Source of the DNA: Amycolatopsis sacchari
Lineage (GTDB): Bacteria; Actinomycetota; Actinomycetes; Mycobacteriales; Pseudonocardiaceae
Reading direction: 5' to 3'
NCBI RefSeq assembly: GCF_900114035.1
Contig: NZ_FORP01000017.1
Coordinates: 83,168 to 147,167, forward strand
Length of the DNA stretch: 64,000 nucleotides
Under the pieces are notes generated by a model. The model made no database searches. It had not been told where the DNA came from and worked only from the letters and a program-made list of their open reading frames with translations. Shown one piece after another: positions 33,977-43,577 of the stretch. Both the position numbers and the translations under genes were made by a program. Numbering within the stretch: the stretch's first letter is position 1; each line of letters begins with the position of its first letter.

Positions 33977-34941
33977 GCCTCGACGCACCCGTGCGGCCGG
34001 CGTCCTCCGCCCGGCCGCACGGGGACCGCCGGCGCCGGCCCGTTTCGCGGCGCTGGCTGCCCTACGCACTGCTGCTGCCCGCGTTGGTCGCCGAACTGGC
34101 GGTGCACGTCATCCCCATGCTCGTCGGCGTGTGGATGAGCCTGCAGCAGATCAACCAGTTCACGCTGCGGAACTGGACGAAGTCGCCGTTCGTCGGGCTG
34201 CACAACTTCGCGCTCGCCGCGGACCTCGCCTCACCGGCCGGGACCGAGCTGCTGCGCTCGTTCGGGGTCACGCTCGCGTACTCGGTGATCGTGGTCGCGG
34301 TGTGCTGGCTGCTCGGCCTGGCGGGTGCGGTGGCGCTGCAGAAACCGTTCCCCGGCAGGGGAGTGCTGCGCACGCTGTTCCTCGTGCCGTTCGCGTTACC
34401 GGTGTTCGCCGCGGTCATCACGTGGCGGTTCATGCTGCAGCGCGACACCGGGCTGGTGAACACGGTGCTGGTGGACTGGCTCGGCCTGACCGACGAGCGG
34501 CCGTTCTGGCTCGTGGGCGGGAACAGCTTCATCAGCCTCGTGGTGGTGACGGTGTGGCGGCTGTGGCCGTACGCGTTCCTGACCATCACCGCGGGGCTGC
34601 AGAGCATCCCGAACGAGCTGTACGAGGTGGCCGAAGTGGACGGTGCCGGGCCGTGGCAGCAGCTGCGCCGGGTGACGCTGCCCATGCTGCGCCCGGTCAA
34701 CCGGGTGCTGCTGCTCGTGTTGTTCCTGTGGAGTTTCAACGACTTCACGGTGCCGTACACGTTGTTCGGCGCGGTCGCGCCCGCCGGGGGCGACATCCTC
34801 GCCGTGCACATCTACCAGTCCTCGTTCGTCACCTGGAACTTCGGCCTCGGTTCCGCGATGTCGGTGCTGGTGCTGCTGTTCCTGCTGCTGGTCTCCGGGG
34901 TGTACATGCTGGTGTCGGGACGGAGGCGGGGCGATGCGTGA
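33973..34941 (+). CDS. ABC sugar importer, first permease
   Basis: A 322-residue CUT1 permease of the MalF-like position with six membrane helices after a basic, Arg-rich N-terminal tail. The cytoplasmic EAA loop that contacts the ATPase reads YEVAEVDGAGPWQQLRRVTLP. The ATG overlaps the binding-protein stop by 4 bases, and its own end overlaps the next permease by 8 bases, so the three genes are translationally coupled. Confidence 0.93.
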   Translation: MSLDAPVRPASSARPHGDRRRRPVSRRWLPYALLLPALVAELAVHVIPMLVGVWMSLQQINQFTLRNWTKSPFVGLHNFALAADLASPAGTELLRSFGVTLAYSVIVVAVCWLLGLAGAVALQKPFPGRGVLRTLFLVPFALPVFAAVITWRFMLQRDTGLVNTVLVDWLGLTDERPFWLVGGNSFISLVVVTVWRLWPYAFLTITAGLQSIPNELYEVAEVDGAGPWQQLRRVTLPMLRPVNRVLLLVLFLWSFNDFTVPYTLFGAVAPAGGDILAVHIYQSSFVTWNFGLGSAMSVLVLLFLLLVSGVYMLVSGRRRGDA

Positions 34942-35776
34942 GGCGACCAGCTCGAAGGCTGTCCGCGTCGTTGTCGTCGTGGCCCTCACGGTGTTCGTGG
35001 CGGTGCCGCTGTACGTGATGCTCGTGTCGTCGCTGAAGCCGCTGCGGGACGTGCAGGGGCCGTTCACGGTGATCCCGTCGACGTTCACGCTGCAGCCGTT
35101 CGTGGACATGTGGCGGACGGTGCCGCTGGCGCAGTACTTCGTGAACAGCGTGTGGATCTCGCTGGGCGCGAGCGTGCTGTCGGTGCTGATCGCGATACTG
35201 GCGGCGTACGGGCTGAGCCGGTACCGGTTCCGCGGGCGGGCGCCGTTCCTCGGGATGGCGCTGTCGACCCAGATGCTGCCCGGGATCCTGTTCCTGCTGC
35301 CGCTGTTCCTGATCTACGTCAACCTCGACCGCGCGAGCGGGACGTCGTTGTTCGGCAGCCGCTTCGGGCTCATCCTGACGTACCTGACGTTCTCGCTGCC
35401 GTTCGCGATCTGGCTGCTGGTCGGGTACTTCGACTCGATCCCGCGCGAGCTCGACGAGGCGGCGCTGGTCGACGGCGCGACGCCGATCGGCGCGCTGGTG
35501 CGGGTCGTGCTGCCCGCGGCGCTGCCGGGTGTCGCGGCGGTGACGATCTACGCGTTCATGACGGCGTGGACGGAGGTGCTGTTCGCGTCGGTGCTGACGA
35601 ACACGGACACCAGGACGCTCGCCGTGGGCCTGCGCGCGTACGCCACGGAGGCGAACGTGTACTGGAACCAGGTCATGGCGGCGTCACTCGTCGTGAGCAT
35701 CCCCGTCGTGGTGGGCTTCCTGTTGCTGCAGAAGGCACTTGTGCGGGGGCTGACCGCGGGGGCCGTCAAGGCCTGA
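34934..35776 (+). CDS. ABC sugar importer, second permease
   Basis: A 280-residue CUT1 permease of the MalG-like position with six membrane helices and the EAA loop DEAALVDGATPIGALVRVVLP. It ends the importer operon. Together with the binding protein it should bring in the oligosaccharide that the divergent GH1 and GH2 enzymes degrade. Confidence 0.93.
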   Translation: MREATSSKAVRVVVVVALTVFVAVPLYVMLVSSLKPLRDVQGPFTVIPSTFTLQPFVDMWRTVPLAQYFVNSVWISLGASVLSVLIAILAAYGLSRYRFRGRAPFLGMALSTQMLPGILFLLPLFLIYVNLDRASGTSLFGSRFGLILTYLTFSLPFAIWLLVGYFDSIPRELDEAALVDGATPIGALVRVVLPAALPGVAAVTIYAFMTAWTEVLFASVLTNTDTRTLAVGLRAYATEANVYWNQVMAASLVVSIPVVVGFLLLQKALVRGLTAGAVKA

Positions 35777-35865
35777 GCGTCAGGAAGCCGTCAAGACCCG
35801 GCCGGCGGCGCACGGATTCCGGCAAGAAGGGTTCCGGCGCGGGAAACCCGAAGTGCACTGACCGC

Positions 35866-36300
35866 ATGCGGTGGAGGTTGCCCGGCGGTTCCGGGTTCCC
35901 GGTGGGGTTCGTGCTGGTGGTCGTCGTGGCGACGGCGTCGGTCGCGGCGGGCGCCACGCGGCACCCCCTGGAGTCGCTGGTCGCGCTCGCCGTGGCGGCC
36001 GGGGTGGTGGCGGCGGTGGCGGACCCGGCCCCGGCGTTCGGCACCGCTGTGTTCGGCTGGTACGTGTACGACGGGTTCGTGCTCGGCAGGCGCGGTGAGC
36101 TGGTGTTCACGCCGGACTCGGCCACGGCCGCGGTGGTGCTCGCCTCGGCCGTGGCCGCCGTCGTGGGCTGGGGACTGGTGCGGGAGGTGGTCGCCGGTTC
36201 TACGCCGCCGCTCAATCCGCCCGTCACCGGCGCTTCGGCGGGGCGCAACGTCCCGGATCTACCGTTTGCGCGCCTTTCTCCCGAACCCCCGAAAAGGTGA
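35866..36300 (+). CDS. small membrane protein of unknown function
   Basis: A 144-residue protein that I do not recognise. Three hydrophobic segments (about 13-30, 34-66 and 86-106) are joined by short loops, with a Pro/Arg-rich tail. The ATG at 35866 is the best start, although the ribosome site is poor. It follows the importer by 89 bases and ends 3 bases before the phosphatase gene, so it could be co-transcribed with the latter. The strand choice rests on membrane-like composition; the opposite frame has an unnatural Thr/Pro-rich reading. Confidence 0.55.
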   Translation: MRWRLPGGSGFPVGFVLVVVVATASVAAGATRHPLESLVALAVAAGVVAAVADPAPAFGTAVFGWYVYDGFVLGRRGELVFTPDSATAAVVLASAVAAVVGWGLVREVVAGSTPPLNPPVTGASAGRNVPDLPFARLSPEPPKR

Positions 36301-36303
36301 CGC

Positions 36304-37839
36304 ATGTCCGAACCCTCCACCACCCGCCGTCAAGTCCTCCTCGCCGGGACCGCCGCGCTCGGCGCGGTCGCCGTCTCCGGCTGGGGCACCGCCTCCGCGA
36401 GCCCGGTCCGCGACCCCTTCACCCTCGGCGTCGCGTCCGGCGACCCCTGGCCCGACGGCGTGGTGCTGTGGACGCGGCTCGCGCCGGACCCGCTCGCGCC
36501 GGACGGCCTCGGCGGGATGCCGCGCCGCGTGGTGCCGGTGGAGTGGCAGATCGCGGCGGACGAGCGGTTCCGGCACGTGGTACGCGCGGGTGTCGAGTTC
36601 GCGCGGCCGGAGTCCGCGCACTCGGTGCACGCCGAGGTGTCCGGCCTACGCCCCGGTGCCGAGTACTTCTACCGGTTCCGCGTGGGCAACCAGCTCAGCC
36701 CGGTGGGCCGCACGAAGACCGCGCCGCGGCCGGGCGCGCGGCTGGACAGGTTCGCCTTCGCGTTCGCCAGCTGCCAGAACTACCCCGAGGGCTTCTACAC
36801 CGCGCACCGGCACCTGGCGGACGAGGACCTCGACCTCGTCGCGTTCCTCGGCGACTACATCTACGAGGGCTCGGCGCAGGGCTCGATCGGCCGCGGGCAC
36901 TCCCCGGCGGCCGAGACGTTCACCCTCGCCGACTACCGCGTGCGGCTGGCGCAGTACAAGAGCGACGCCGACCTGCGGGCGGCGCACGCGGCCTTCCCGT
37001 GGGCCGTGGTGTTCGACGACCACGAGGTCGAGAACAACTGGGCGGGTGACCACTCGCAGCCCGACACCGAACCCGACCAGGACCCGGTGGTGTTCCGGCA
37101 GCGGCGGGCGCAGGCGTTCCAGGCGTACTACGAGCACATGCCGCTGCGGCGCGCGCAGCGCCCGTCCGGCCCGGACATCCGCATCCACCGGCGCCTGACG
37201 TTCGGCGACCTCGCGGACTTCCACCTGCTCGACACCCGGCAGTACCGCGACGTGCAGGTGGCGGGCGACGCGCGGCTCGACCCGTCGCGCACGATCCTGG
37301 GCGCACCGCAGAAGGAGTGGCTGCTGCGCAACCTCGCGGGCCGGACCGCGCGCTGGAACGTGCTGGCGCAGCAGGTGTTCTTCTCCCAGCGGGACTTCAC
37401 CGCGGGCGACGCCGACTCGTTCAGCGACGACGCGTGGGACGACTACTACGTCGAGCGCAACCTGGTGCGCGACCACCTGGCGCGGGCGAGCAACCCCGTG
37501 GTCATCACCGGCGACGTGCACGCCAGCTACGTCGCGGACGTGAAAGCCGACTTCGAGGACCCCGCGTCGGCCACCGTCGCGACGGAACTGGTCGGCACCT
37601 CGATCACCTCCGGCGGCGACGGCACCGACCAGAACTCCGGCGACGCGGTGCAGCTGCGGGAGAACCCGCACATCAAGTTCATCAACCGCAAGCGCGGGTA
37701 CGTCCGCAACGTCCTCACGCGCGACTCGTGGACCGCGGACTTCCGGATCGTCGACTACGTCAGCCGCCCCGGCGCCCCGATCACCGACCGCGCGCGGTTC
37801 GTGATCGAGGCCGGGCGGGCAGGCGCACAGCAGGCCTGA
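36304..37839 (+). CDS. PhoD-type alkaline phosphatase, Tat-secreted
   Basis: A 511-residue secreted metallophosphatase. It has a Tat signal with TRRQVLLAG at residues 7-15 and cleavage near ASASP. The N-terminal beta domain (about 35-135) is followed by the metallophosphatase domain with ASCQNYPEGF, FLGDYIYEG, DDHEVENNW and VITGDVHASY, which supply the Fe/Ca ligands typical of PhoD. It releases phosphate from phosphodiesters or monoesters outside the cell. Together with the phospholipase C at 13.4 kb it may serve phosphate scavenging; no PHO box was identified. Confidence 0.95.
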   Translation: MSEPSTTRRQVLLAGTAALGAVAVSGWGTASASPVRDPFTLGVASGDPWPDGVVLWTRLAPDPLAPDGLGGMPRRVVPVEWQIAADERFRHVVRAGVEFARPESAHSVHAEVSGLRPGAEYFYRFRVGNQLSPVGRTKTAPRPGARLDRFAFAFASCQNYPEGFYTAHRHLADEDLDLVAFLGDYIYEGSAQGSIGRGHSPAAETFTLADYRVRLAQYKSDADLRAAHAAFPWAVVFDDHEVENNWAGDHSQPDTEPDQDPVVFRQRRAQAFQAYYEHMPLRRAQRPSGPDIRIHRRLTFGDLADFHLLDTRQYRDVQVAGDARLDPSRTILGAPQKEWLLRNLAGRTARWNVLAQQVFFSQRDFTAGDADSFSDDAWDDYYVERNLVRDHLARASNPVVITGDVHASYVADVKADFEDPASATVATELVGTSITSGGDGTDQNSGDAVQLRENPHIKFINRKRGYVRNVLTRDSWTADFRIVDYVSRPGAPITDRARFVIEAGRAGAQQA

Positions 37840-37846
37840 CCGGACG

Positions 37847-37885
37847 CGGCCGTGAGGGGGCACCGCCGGCGCCCCCTCACGGCCG
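37847..37885. terminator. bidirectional terminator, 15-base perfect stem
   Basis: CGGCCGTGAGGGGGC (37847-37861) pairs exactly with 37871-37885 around a 9-base loop, between the convergent PhoD and GH87-like genes. Confidence 0.92.
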
Positions 37886-37889
37886 GTCG

Positions 37890-40082
37890 TCACGACTGCC
37901 ACGCCTCCAGTTCCGAAAGCTGCGCCGCGGGCCAGCCCGTGTTCGCCGTGACGGTGAGCCGGAGGTAGCGGATCGTCGCCGCCGGGAACGTGACCGTGGC
38001 CGTGTTGCCGCTCGCCGGGTCGAACGTGTACCCGCGCGACGAGACCAGCGTCTGGTACGCCGAGCCGTCACCGCTGCCGAGGACCGAAAGCGTTTGCGTC
38101 CTGGCACCCCACGCCGTCGACGGCGGCAGCTTCAGCACCACCCGGCTCACGGGCAGCGCCGTGCCGAGGTCCACCGTGAACGTCTGCGGGAACGAGCCGT
38201 TCGCGCTCTCCCAGTACGTCGACGCGTTGCCGTCCACCGCGTTCGGCGCGGGGTAGCCGCCGGTCGAGCTGCTCGCGGTCACCGGGCGGCCCTTGGCGAA
38301 GTTGCCGCTCGGCTGCGGGTTGCCCGAGTTCGGCGCGGGCCACGTCGAGCAGTCCAGCCACGTGCCGCTCCACCCCGAGTTGCCGCTGCCGTTCACCGCC
38401 AGCGGCGGGATGTTCGACGGGTACGGGCAGTTGTACGTGCCGGTGACGCCGACGCCGCTCGCCGTGACGTTGCTGACCGTCACCGAACCCGTCGTCTGCG
38501 CCTGCACCACGAACGTGCCCACGCCCTGCACCTGCGCGCCGTTCACGGTCACGCCCTGGATCGTCTTGCCCTGCCCGTTGCCGTCGATGAACTGGATCGC
38601 CGCATACGGGCTTTCGATCGCGCGCAGGCCGGTCACGTTGATGGTCACGCCGGTGATCGCGGTGTCCCGCGCGTCGAACCACAACGCGGCCACGCCGAAC
38701 TGCCAGTTCGGGTCGAGCGCCCCGGCCCGCAGCGTCGTGTTGTCCGACACCGTGACCGTCCCGGACAGCGGCACCGAGTTGAACCGGTTGCCGACCAGGA
38801 TCCCGCCGCCGAGCGCGTTCGTGTCCTGCACGAGGTTCCCGGTCACGGTGTTGTTCGCACCGCCGTAGATCGCGATGCCGTTGGCGAGGTTCGGCTGCAC
38901 GACGGTGTTGTGCGACAACGTGTTCCCGCTGTCGGGTGCGCCGTTGGACCACAGCGCCAGCGCGTCGTCCCCGTTGTTGCGCAGGTAGTTGTTGCGCAGC
39001 ACGGAGTTCGTGACGTTGCCGTCGAAGTTGACGCCGTCGGCCGTCGTGTCGAGGATGCGGTTGTTCTCGATCGTCAGGTTGCTCGACGCGCCGTTCATCA
39101 GCCACAGCCCGCACTTGGTGTTCTGGATCCACAGGCCCGACACGGCGGAACCGGCACCGAGCACACCGTGGAAAGCGTTGTCCGGGCTGCCGTCGTTGCG
39201 CTCGGTCACGTCCCCGAACACCGCGAAGTCGTACAGCTTGATGTTGCCGGTGGCGCTGCCGTTGTTGAAGACGTTGTTGCCGTGCAACACCGTGTACCAG
39301 TTGCCCGCGCCGCGGATCGTCACCTGGTCCACCTGCAGCGCCTGCGGGATCTCGAACCGGCCCGGCGGTACCCACACCTCCTTGCCCTGCGAGCGGGCGG
39401 CGGAGATGGCGTTGCGGAAGGCCTGCGTGTCGTCGGAGCTGTCGTTCGCCGTGGCGCCGTAGTCGGTGACGGTCACCGAGTTCGCCGGACGGGTGCCCGC
39501 GCCGCCGACCTGCTCGAAGTCCGCGAGGTCGATCGTGTAGGGCGCGGCGGAGTCCCCGGCGTCCACCTGCAACCGGACCTTGGCTCCGGCGCTGAGGTTC
39601 TGGCCGAGCTGGAGCCGGGCGTCGTCGTAGAAGTGGTGGGTCTTCGAGCCGGTGATCCAGCCGGTGTCGACATAGCTGTAGCGCGAGGTCACCGGCAGCC
39701 CGCCCGCGAGCTTCGTGCCGTTGACGTACACCGAAAGCGAGCCGCTGCGGCCGTCCGGCACGCTGTAGTGCACGTTGACCGCGTTCGCCGGCGCGGTGAG
39801 CGTGAACTCGACGTACTGGCCCTGCCCGGTCAGCTGCACGGCCCGCCTGCCGGACGCCTCCGACGCCAGGCTGCCCTGCGTGTAGTCGGGACCGATCGCC
39901 GATCCGTTGGTGGTGGCGCATTCGGCTTCCAGCGTGACGAACGGGACGCTGGCCCCGGCGTTGACGGACGTCGGGCACGTCGCGGCCTGGGCGGGAGCGG
40001 CCGTGGCCAGGACGGTCAGCCCGGCGGCGGCGAGGGTCGCCGCGAGTGCCGCGGCGCCACGCCGGAGGTGCGGTGGGTGCAT
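37890..40082 (-). CDS. secreted GH87-like alpha-glucanase (mycodextranase/alpha-1,3-glucanase)
   Basis: A 730-residue exported enzyme. A Sec signal (1-36, ending APAQA) leads into a CBM35/CBM6-like domain (about 40-185, TLEAECATTNGSAIG, YVDTGWI) and a right-handed beta-helix (about 190-585) with many NN turns and the probable catalytic stretch NNGDDALALW. A C-terminal discoidin carbohydrate-binding domain ends the chain (about 605-730). This order matches actinobacterial GH87 enzymes, which cut alpha-1,3 (or mixed 1,3/1,4) glucans. It is the last gene of the importer operon. The GH87 call is from remembered sequence pattern; other beta-helix hydrolases are possible. Confidence 0.78.
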   Translation of the reverse strand: MHPPHLRRGAAALAATLAAAGLTVLATAAPAQAATCPTSVNAGASVPFVTLEAECATTNGSAIGPDYTQGSLASEASGRRAVQLTGQGQYVEFTLTAPANAVNVHYSVPDGRSGSLSVYVNGTKLAGGLPVTSRYSYVDTGWITGSKTHHFYDDARLQLGQNLSAGAKVRLQVDAGDSAAPYTIDLADFEQVGGAGTRPANSVTVTDYGATANDSSDDTQAFRNAISAARSQGKEVWVPPGRFEIPQALQVDQVTIRGAGNWYTVLHGNNVFNNGSATGNIKLYDFAVFGDVTERNDGSPDNAFHGVLGAGSAVSGLWIQNTKCGLWLMNGASSNLTIENNRILDTTADGVNFDGNVTNSVLRNNYLRNNGDDALALWSNGAPDSGNTLSHNTVVQPNLANGIAIYGGANNTVTGNLVQDTNALGGGILVGNRFNSVPLSGTVTVSDNTTLRAGALDPNWQFGVAALWFDARDTAITGVTINVTGLRAIESPYAAIQFIDGNGQGKTIQGVTVNGAQVQGVGTFVVQAQTTGSVTVSNVTASGVGVTGTYNCPYPSNIPPLAVNGSGNSGWSGTWLDCSTWPAPNSGNPQPSGNFAKGRPVTASSSTGGYPAPNAVDGNASTYWESANGSFPQTFTVDLGTALPVSRVVLKLPPSTAWGARTQTLSVLGSGDGSAYQTLVSSRGYTFDPASGNTATVTFPAATIRYLRLTVTANTGWPAAQLSELEAWQS

Positions 40083-40111
40083 GGTGGGGACCACCTTTCT
40101 TCGAGGGGACT

Positions 40112-41719
40112 TCAGAGCAGGCGAAGCCAGGCCGTCGTGTCCGCGGGGAGCCGCCCGTCGGCGGTGAGCTCCCCGCTGGCGAGCAGCAGTTCCTCGTGCG
40201 GGGGCAGGGAAACCGGTTCGGCGCCGAAGTTCACGACGCACGCGAAACCGGGCGCGCGGGTGAAGGCGAGCACCGACTCGCCCAGGGGGAGCCAGTCGAG
40301 CTCCCCGTCGCCGAGCGCGGGATGTTCACGGCGCAGCCGCAACCCGCGTCGGTAGAGCGACAACATCGAGCCCGGGTCCCGTTCCTGCGCTTCGACGGTG
40401 TACCCGGCCCACTCCGCGGGCTGCGGCAACCACGTGCCGCCGGAACCGAAACCGAACGGCGGCGCCGACCCGGACCACGGCATCGGCACGCGGCAGCCGT
40501 CCCGGCCGGGATCGGTGCCGCCGCTGCGTATCCACACGGGATCCTGGCGCAGCTCGGGCGGGATGTCCTCGATCTCCCACAGGCCGAGTTCCTCGCCCTG
40601 GTACACGTACAACCCACCGGGCAGGGCCATCGCCAGCAACGCCGCCGCCCGCGCGCGCCGGGTGCCCAGCTCGCGGTCGACCGGCGTGCCGTGCAGGCGA
40701 TCGGCGAAGTCGAACCCGGTGTCACCGCTGCGGCCGTAACGCGTGACCGGGCGCGTCACGTCGTGATTGGACAGCACCCACGCGGCCGGAGCGCCCACGG
40801 CGCGGTGGTTGTCGAGGGTTTTCGTGATGACCGAACGGAACCGCGGCTCCTCCCACGGACACACGAGGAAGTCGAAGTTGAACGCCGCGTGCAGCTCGTC
40901 GTGCCGCAGGTACGCCGCCGCCTTCGCCGCGTCCGGCAACCACATCTCCGCGACCAGCACCCGTTGCCCCGGGTAGCTGTCCGCGATCTTCCGCCAGGAC
41001 CGGTAGATGTCGTGCAGCCCTTCCCGTCCCGAGAACGGGGTCTCGTCGCCGGGTGGGGTGTCGGGCAGCGCGGGGTCCTTGACGAGGCCGTCGGCGACGT
41101 CGATGCGGAAGCCGTCCACGCCGCGGTCGAACCAGAACCGCAGGACGTCCTCGAACTCGGCCCGCACCTGCGGGTGCTCCCAGTTGAGGTCCGGCTGCCG
41201 CGGGCTGTAGAGGTGCAGGTACCACTCGCCGTCGGGCACCCGCGTCCACGCCGGGCCGCCGAACCGCGACCGCCAGTTGTTCGGCGGCAGCTCGCCGTCG
41301 CGCCCGCGGCCGGTGCGGAACCAGAACCGTTCGCGCTCGGGCGAACCCGGTCCGGCGGCGAGCGCGGCCCGGAACCACGGGTGCTCGTCGGAACAGTGGT
41401 TGGGGACGATGTCGATGATCACCCGCAGCCCCAGCCCGTGTGCGTCGGCGATCAGCGCCTCGGCCTCGCCGAGGGTGCCGAACACCGGGTCCACGTCACG
41501 GAAGTCGGCGACGTCGTAACCCCCGTCGTCCATCGGGGAGGGGTACCACGGGGTGCACCACAGCGCGTCCACGCCGAGCGAGGCGAGGTAGGGCAGCCGG
41601 GCGCGGATGCCGCTGAGGTCGCCGACGCCGTCACCGGTGCCGTCGGCGAAGCTGCGGGGGTAGATCTGGTAGATCGACGCGTCGCGCCACCAGGGGGAAA
41701 CAGGCACAGGAGTGCTCAC
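40112..41719 (-). CDS. GH13 alpha-glucosidase
   Basis: A 535-residue cytoplasmic alpha-amylase-family enzyme of the oligo-1,6-glucosidase/alpha-glucosidase branch. Nucleophile Asp207 is in GFRIDVAD, acid/base Glu258 in VAEMWLP, and transition-state Asp320 in LSNHD. Region I is DIVPNH (103-108), and the N-terminus is IYQIYPRSFADGTGDGVGDL. It would cut imported alpha-glucosides to glucose. It lies in the operon between the permeases and the GH87-like glucanase, with short gaps of 24 and 29 bases. Confidence 0.95.
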   Translation of the reverse strand: MSTPVPVSPWWRDASIYQIYPRSFADGTGDGVGDLSGIRARLPYLASLGVDALWCTPWYPSPMDDGGYDVADFRDVDPVFGTLGEAEALIADAHGLGLRVIIDIVPNHCSDEHPWFRAALAAGPGSPERERFWFRTGRGRDGELPPNNWRSRFGGPAWTRVPDGEWYLHLYSPRQPDLNWEHPQVRAEFEDVLRFWFDRGVDGFRIDVADGLVKDPALPDTPPGDETPFSGREGLHDIYRSWRKIADSYPGQRVLVAEMWLPDAAKAAAYLRHDELHAAFNFDFLVCPWEEPRFRSVITKTLDNHRAVGAPAAWVLSNHDVTRPVTRYGRSGDTGFDFADRLHGTPVDRELGTRRARAAALLAMALPGGLYVYQGEELGLWEIEDIPPELRQDPVWIRSGGTDPGRDGCRVPMPWSGSAPPFGFGSGGTWLPQPAEWAGYTVEAQERDPGSMLSLYRRGLRLRREHPALGDGELDWLPLGESVLAFTRAPGFACVVNFGAEPVSLPPHEELLLASGELTADGRLPADTTAWLRLL

Positions 41720-41743
41720 GAACTGCCCTTCCTTGTCGAGTGG

Positions 41744-42613
41744 TCAGCCCTTGAAGGCGCCGGAGCCGAGCCCGGCGAGGATCTGCCGCTGGAACACCAG
41801 GAACAACGCGACCATCGGCACGCCGGCCAGCACGAGCCCGGCGACCAGCAGGTTGAGCGGCATGTCGATGGCCACCCGCTGCAGCAGCACGCTCAGCGTC
41901 TGCTTCCCGGGATCGGGGAACACCAGCAGCGGCCAGATGAAGTCCTTCCACGCGGTGACGACCGCGAAGATCGACACGACCGCGAGGATCGGCCGGGACA
42001 GCGGCAGCACGATCCGCAGCAGGATGCGCACCGGCCCGGCGCCGTCGAGCCGCGCCGACTCCAGCAGCTCGTCGGGGATCTGGTCGAAGAACCGTTTCAG
42101 GACGTAGATGTTGAACGCGTTGGCCGCGGCGGGCAGCCAGATCGCGGTCGGGGAGTTGAGCAGGTTGAGGTGCAGCAGCGGCACGTCGGTCACGGTGAGG
42201 TAGGTGGGCACCAGCAGGGCGGACGCGGGCAGCATGAGCGTGGCCAGCATCAGCCCGAGCACGGCGTTGCCCAGCTTCGGCCGCAGTTTCGACAGCGCGA
42301 ACGCGGCGGGCACGTCCACCACGAGCTGCACCAGCCACGCCCCGCCCGCGACGACGACCGTGTTCAGGAAGTAGCGCCCGAGGTCCATCTGCTGCCACGC
42401 CTGGACGTAGCTTTCCGGGTGCCACACCCGCGGCACCACCGTGGGTGGCGTGCGGGCGAGTTCGCCGGGGGACTTCATCGCGCCGGTGGCGGCCCAGTAC
42501 AGCGGGAACAGGAACGCCAGTGTGAACGCCGCCAGCAGCAGCACGAGCAGCGACCAGTAGATGAGCCGCCCGCGCCGGCTGCGCAGTTGTGCGGGAGAAA
42601 CGATCGTGCGCAT
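41744..42613 (-). CDS. ABC sugar importer permease (MalG-like)
   Basis: A 289-residue CUT1 permease with six membrane helices and the EAA loop LESARLDGAGPVRILLRIVLP. Starts 10 bases after the first permease of this operon. It completes the membrane part of the alpha-glucan oligosaccharide importer. Confidence 0.93.
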   Translation of the reverse strand: MRTIVSPAQLRSRRGRLIYWSLLVLLLAAFTLAFLFPLYWAATGAMKSPGELARTPPTVVPRVWHPESYVQAWQQMDLGRYFLNTVVVAGGAWLVQLVVDVPAAFALSKLRPKLGNAVLGLMLATLMLPASALLVPTYLTVTDVPLLHLNLLNSPTAIWLPAAANAFNIYVLKRFFDQIPDELLESARLDGAGPVRILLRIVLPLSRPILAVVSIFAVVTAWKDFIWPLLVFPDPGKQTLSVLLQRVAIDMPLNLLVAGLVLAGVPMVALFLVFQRQILAGLGSGAFKG

Positions 42614-42623
42614 GTCGTCCCTC

Positions 42624-43577
42624 CTAATCGGACTTCCGGGTGAGCCGGACGTAGGCGGCGGAGAAGACGGCCAGCGCGGCGAACAGCAGCAGGCTCATCG
42701 CGCTCGCCGTGCCGAAGTCGTTGTAGACGAAGGCGTAGCGGTAGAGCAGCAGCAACACGGTGACCGTCGAGTCGTCGGGACCGCCGCCCGTCATCACGTA
42801 CGGCTCGGTGAACACCTGCATCGTCGCGACGATCTGCAACAGCAGCAGCACCAGCAGCACGAACCGGGTCTGCGGCACGGTCACGTGCCGCAGCCGCCGG
42901 AAGATCCCGGCGCCGTCCAGCTCCGCCGCCTCGTACAGCTCGCCGGGAATGGTCTGCAGCGCCGCCAGGTAGATCAGCGTGGTGCTGCCCATGTTCGCCC
43001 ACGTCGAGACGAGCACGAGCGACAGCATCGCGGTGTCGGGCGAGTCGATCCAGTGCGAGCCCGGCAGCCCGACGGCGTGTAGCGCGCTGTTGAACAGGCC
43101 CGTGCCGGGGTCGTAGAACCACCGCCACAGCAAGGCCGTCACCACCGGCGGGAGCATCACGGGCAGGTACACCAGCAGCCGGAAGTACGCCCGCGCGTGC
43201 CGCATCTCGTTGAGCAGCACGGCCGTCACGAACGGCACCGCGAACCCGAGCACCAGCGCCAGCCCGGTGAACAGCAGCGTGTTGCGCCACGCGACGCCGA
43301 ACAACGGGTCGTGCACCAGCCGCACGAAGTTGTCCAGCCCGACCCACGTCGGCGGGTTCACGAAGTCCACCTGCTGGAAGCTCAGCAGCACCCCGCGGAC
43401 GACCGGGTACCAGGAGAACACCGCGAACACCACGAGCGCGAGGCTGAGCAGGCCGTACGCGGTGACGTTCTCGCCGATCTTCCGGCGGAGCCGCGCGTGG
43501 CCGGCCTGCTGCCGGACGCGGGGCGGCTCCGCCGGGCGGACCGGCGCCAGCACGCTAGCGGACCTGGGCGAGGACAT
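42624..43577 (-). CDS. ABC sugar importer permease (MalF-like)
   Basis: A 317-residue CUT1 permease with six membrane helices after a basic N-terminal tail and the EAA loop YEAAELDGAGIFRRLRHVTVP. The ATG at 43577 lies inside the end of the binding-protein gene (23-base overlap) and has AAGGTG 4 bases before it. A GTG at 43553, just past the upstream stop codon, is a possible alternative start. Confidence 0.92.
   Translation of the reverse strand: MSSPRSASVLAPVRPAEPPRVRQQAGHARLRRKIGENVTAYGLLSLALVVFAVFSWYPVVRGVLLSFQQVDFVNPPTWVGLDNFVRLVHDPLFGVAWRNTLLFTGLALVLGFAVPFVTAVLLNEMRHARAYFRLLVYLPVMLPPVVTALLWRWFYDPGTGLFNSALHAVGLPGSHWIDSPDTAMLSLVLVSTWANMGSTTLIYLAALQTIPGELYEAAELDGAGIFRRLRHVTVPQTRFVLLVLLLLQIVATMQVFTEPYVMTGGGPDDSTVTVLLLLYRYAFVYNDFGTASAMSLLLFAALAVFSAAYVRLTRKSD

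Noticed and set aside
35766..36323. A 185-codon minus-strand frame
   Set aside because: Thr/Pro/Ala-rich shadow of the small membrane protein on the plus strand, which has real hydrophobic segments.
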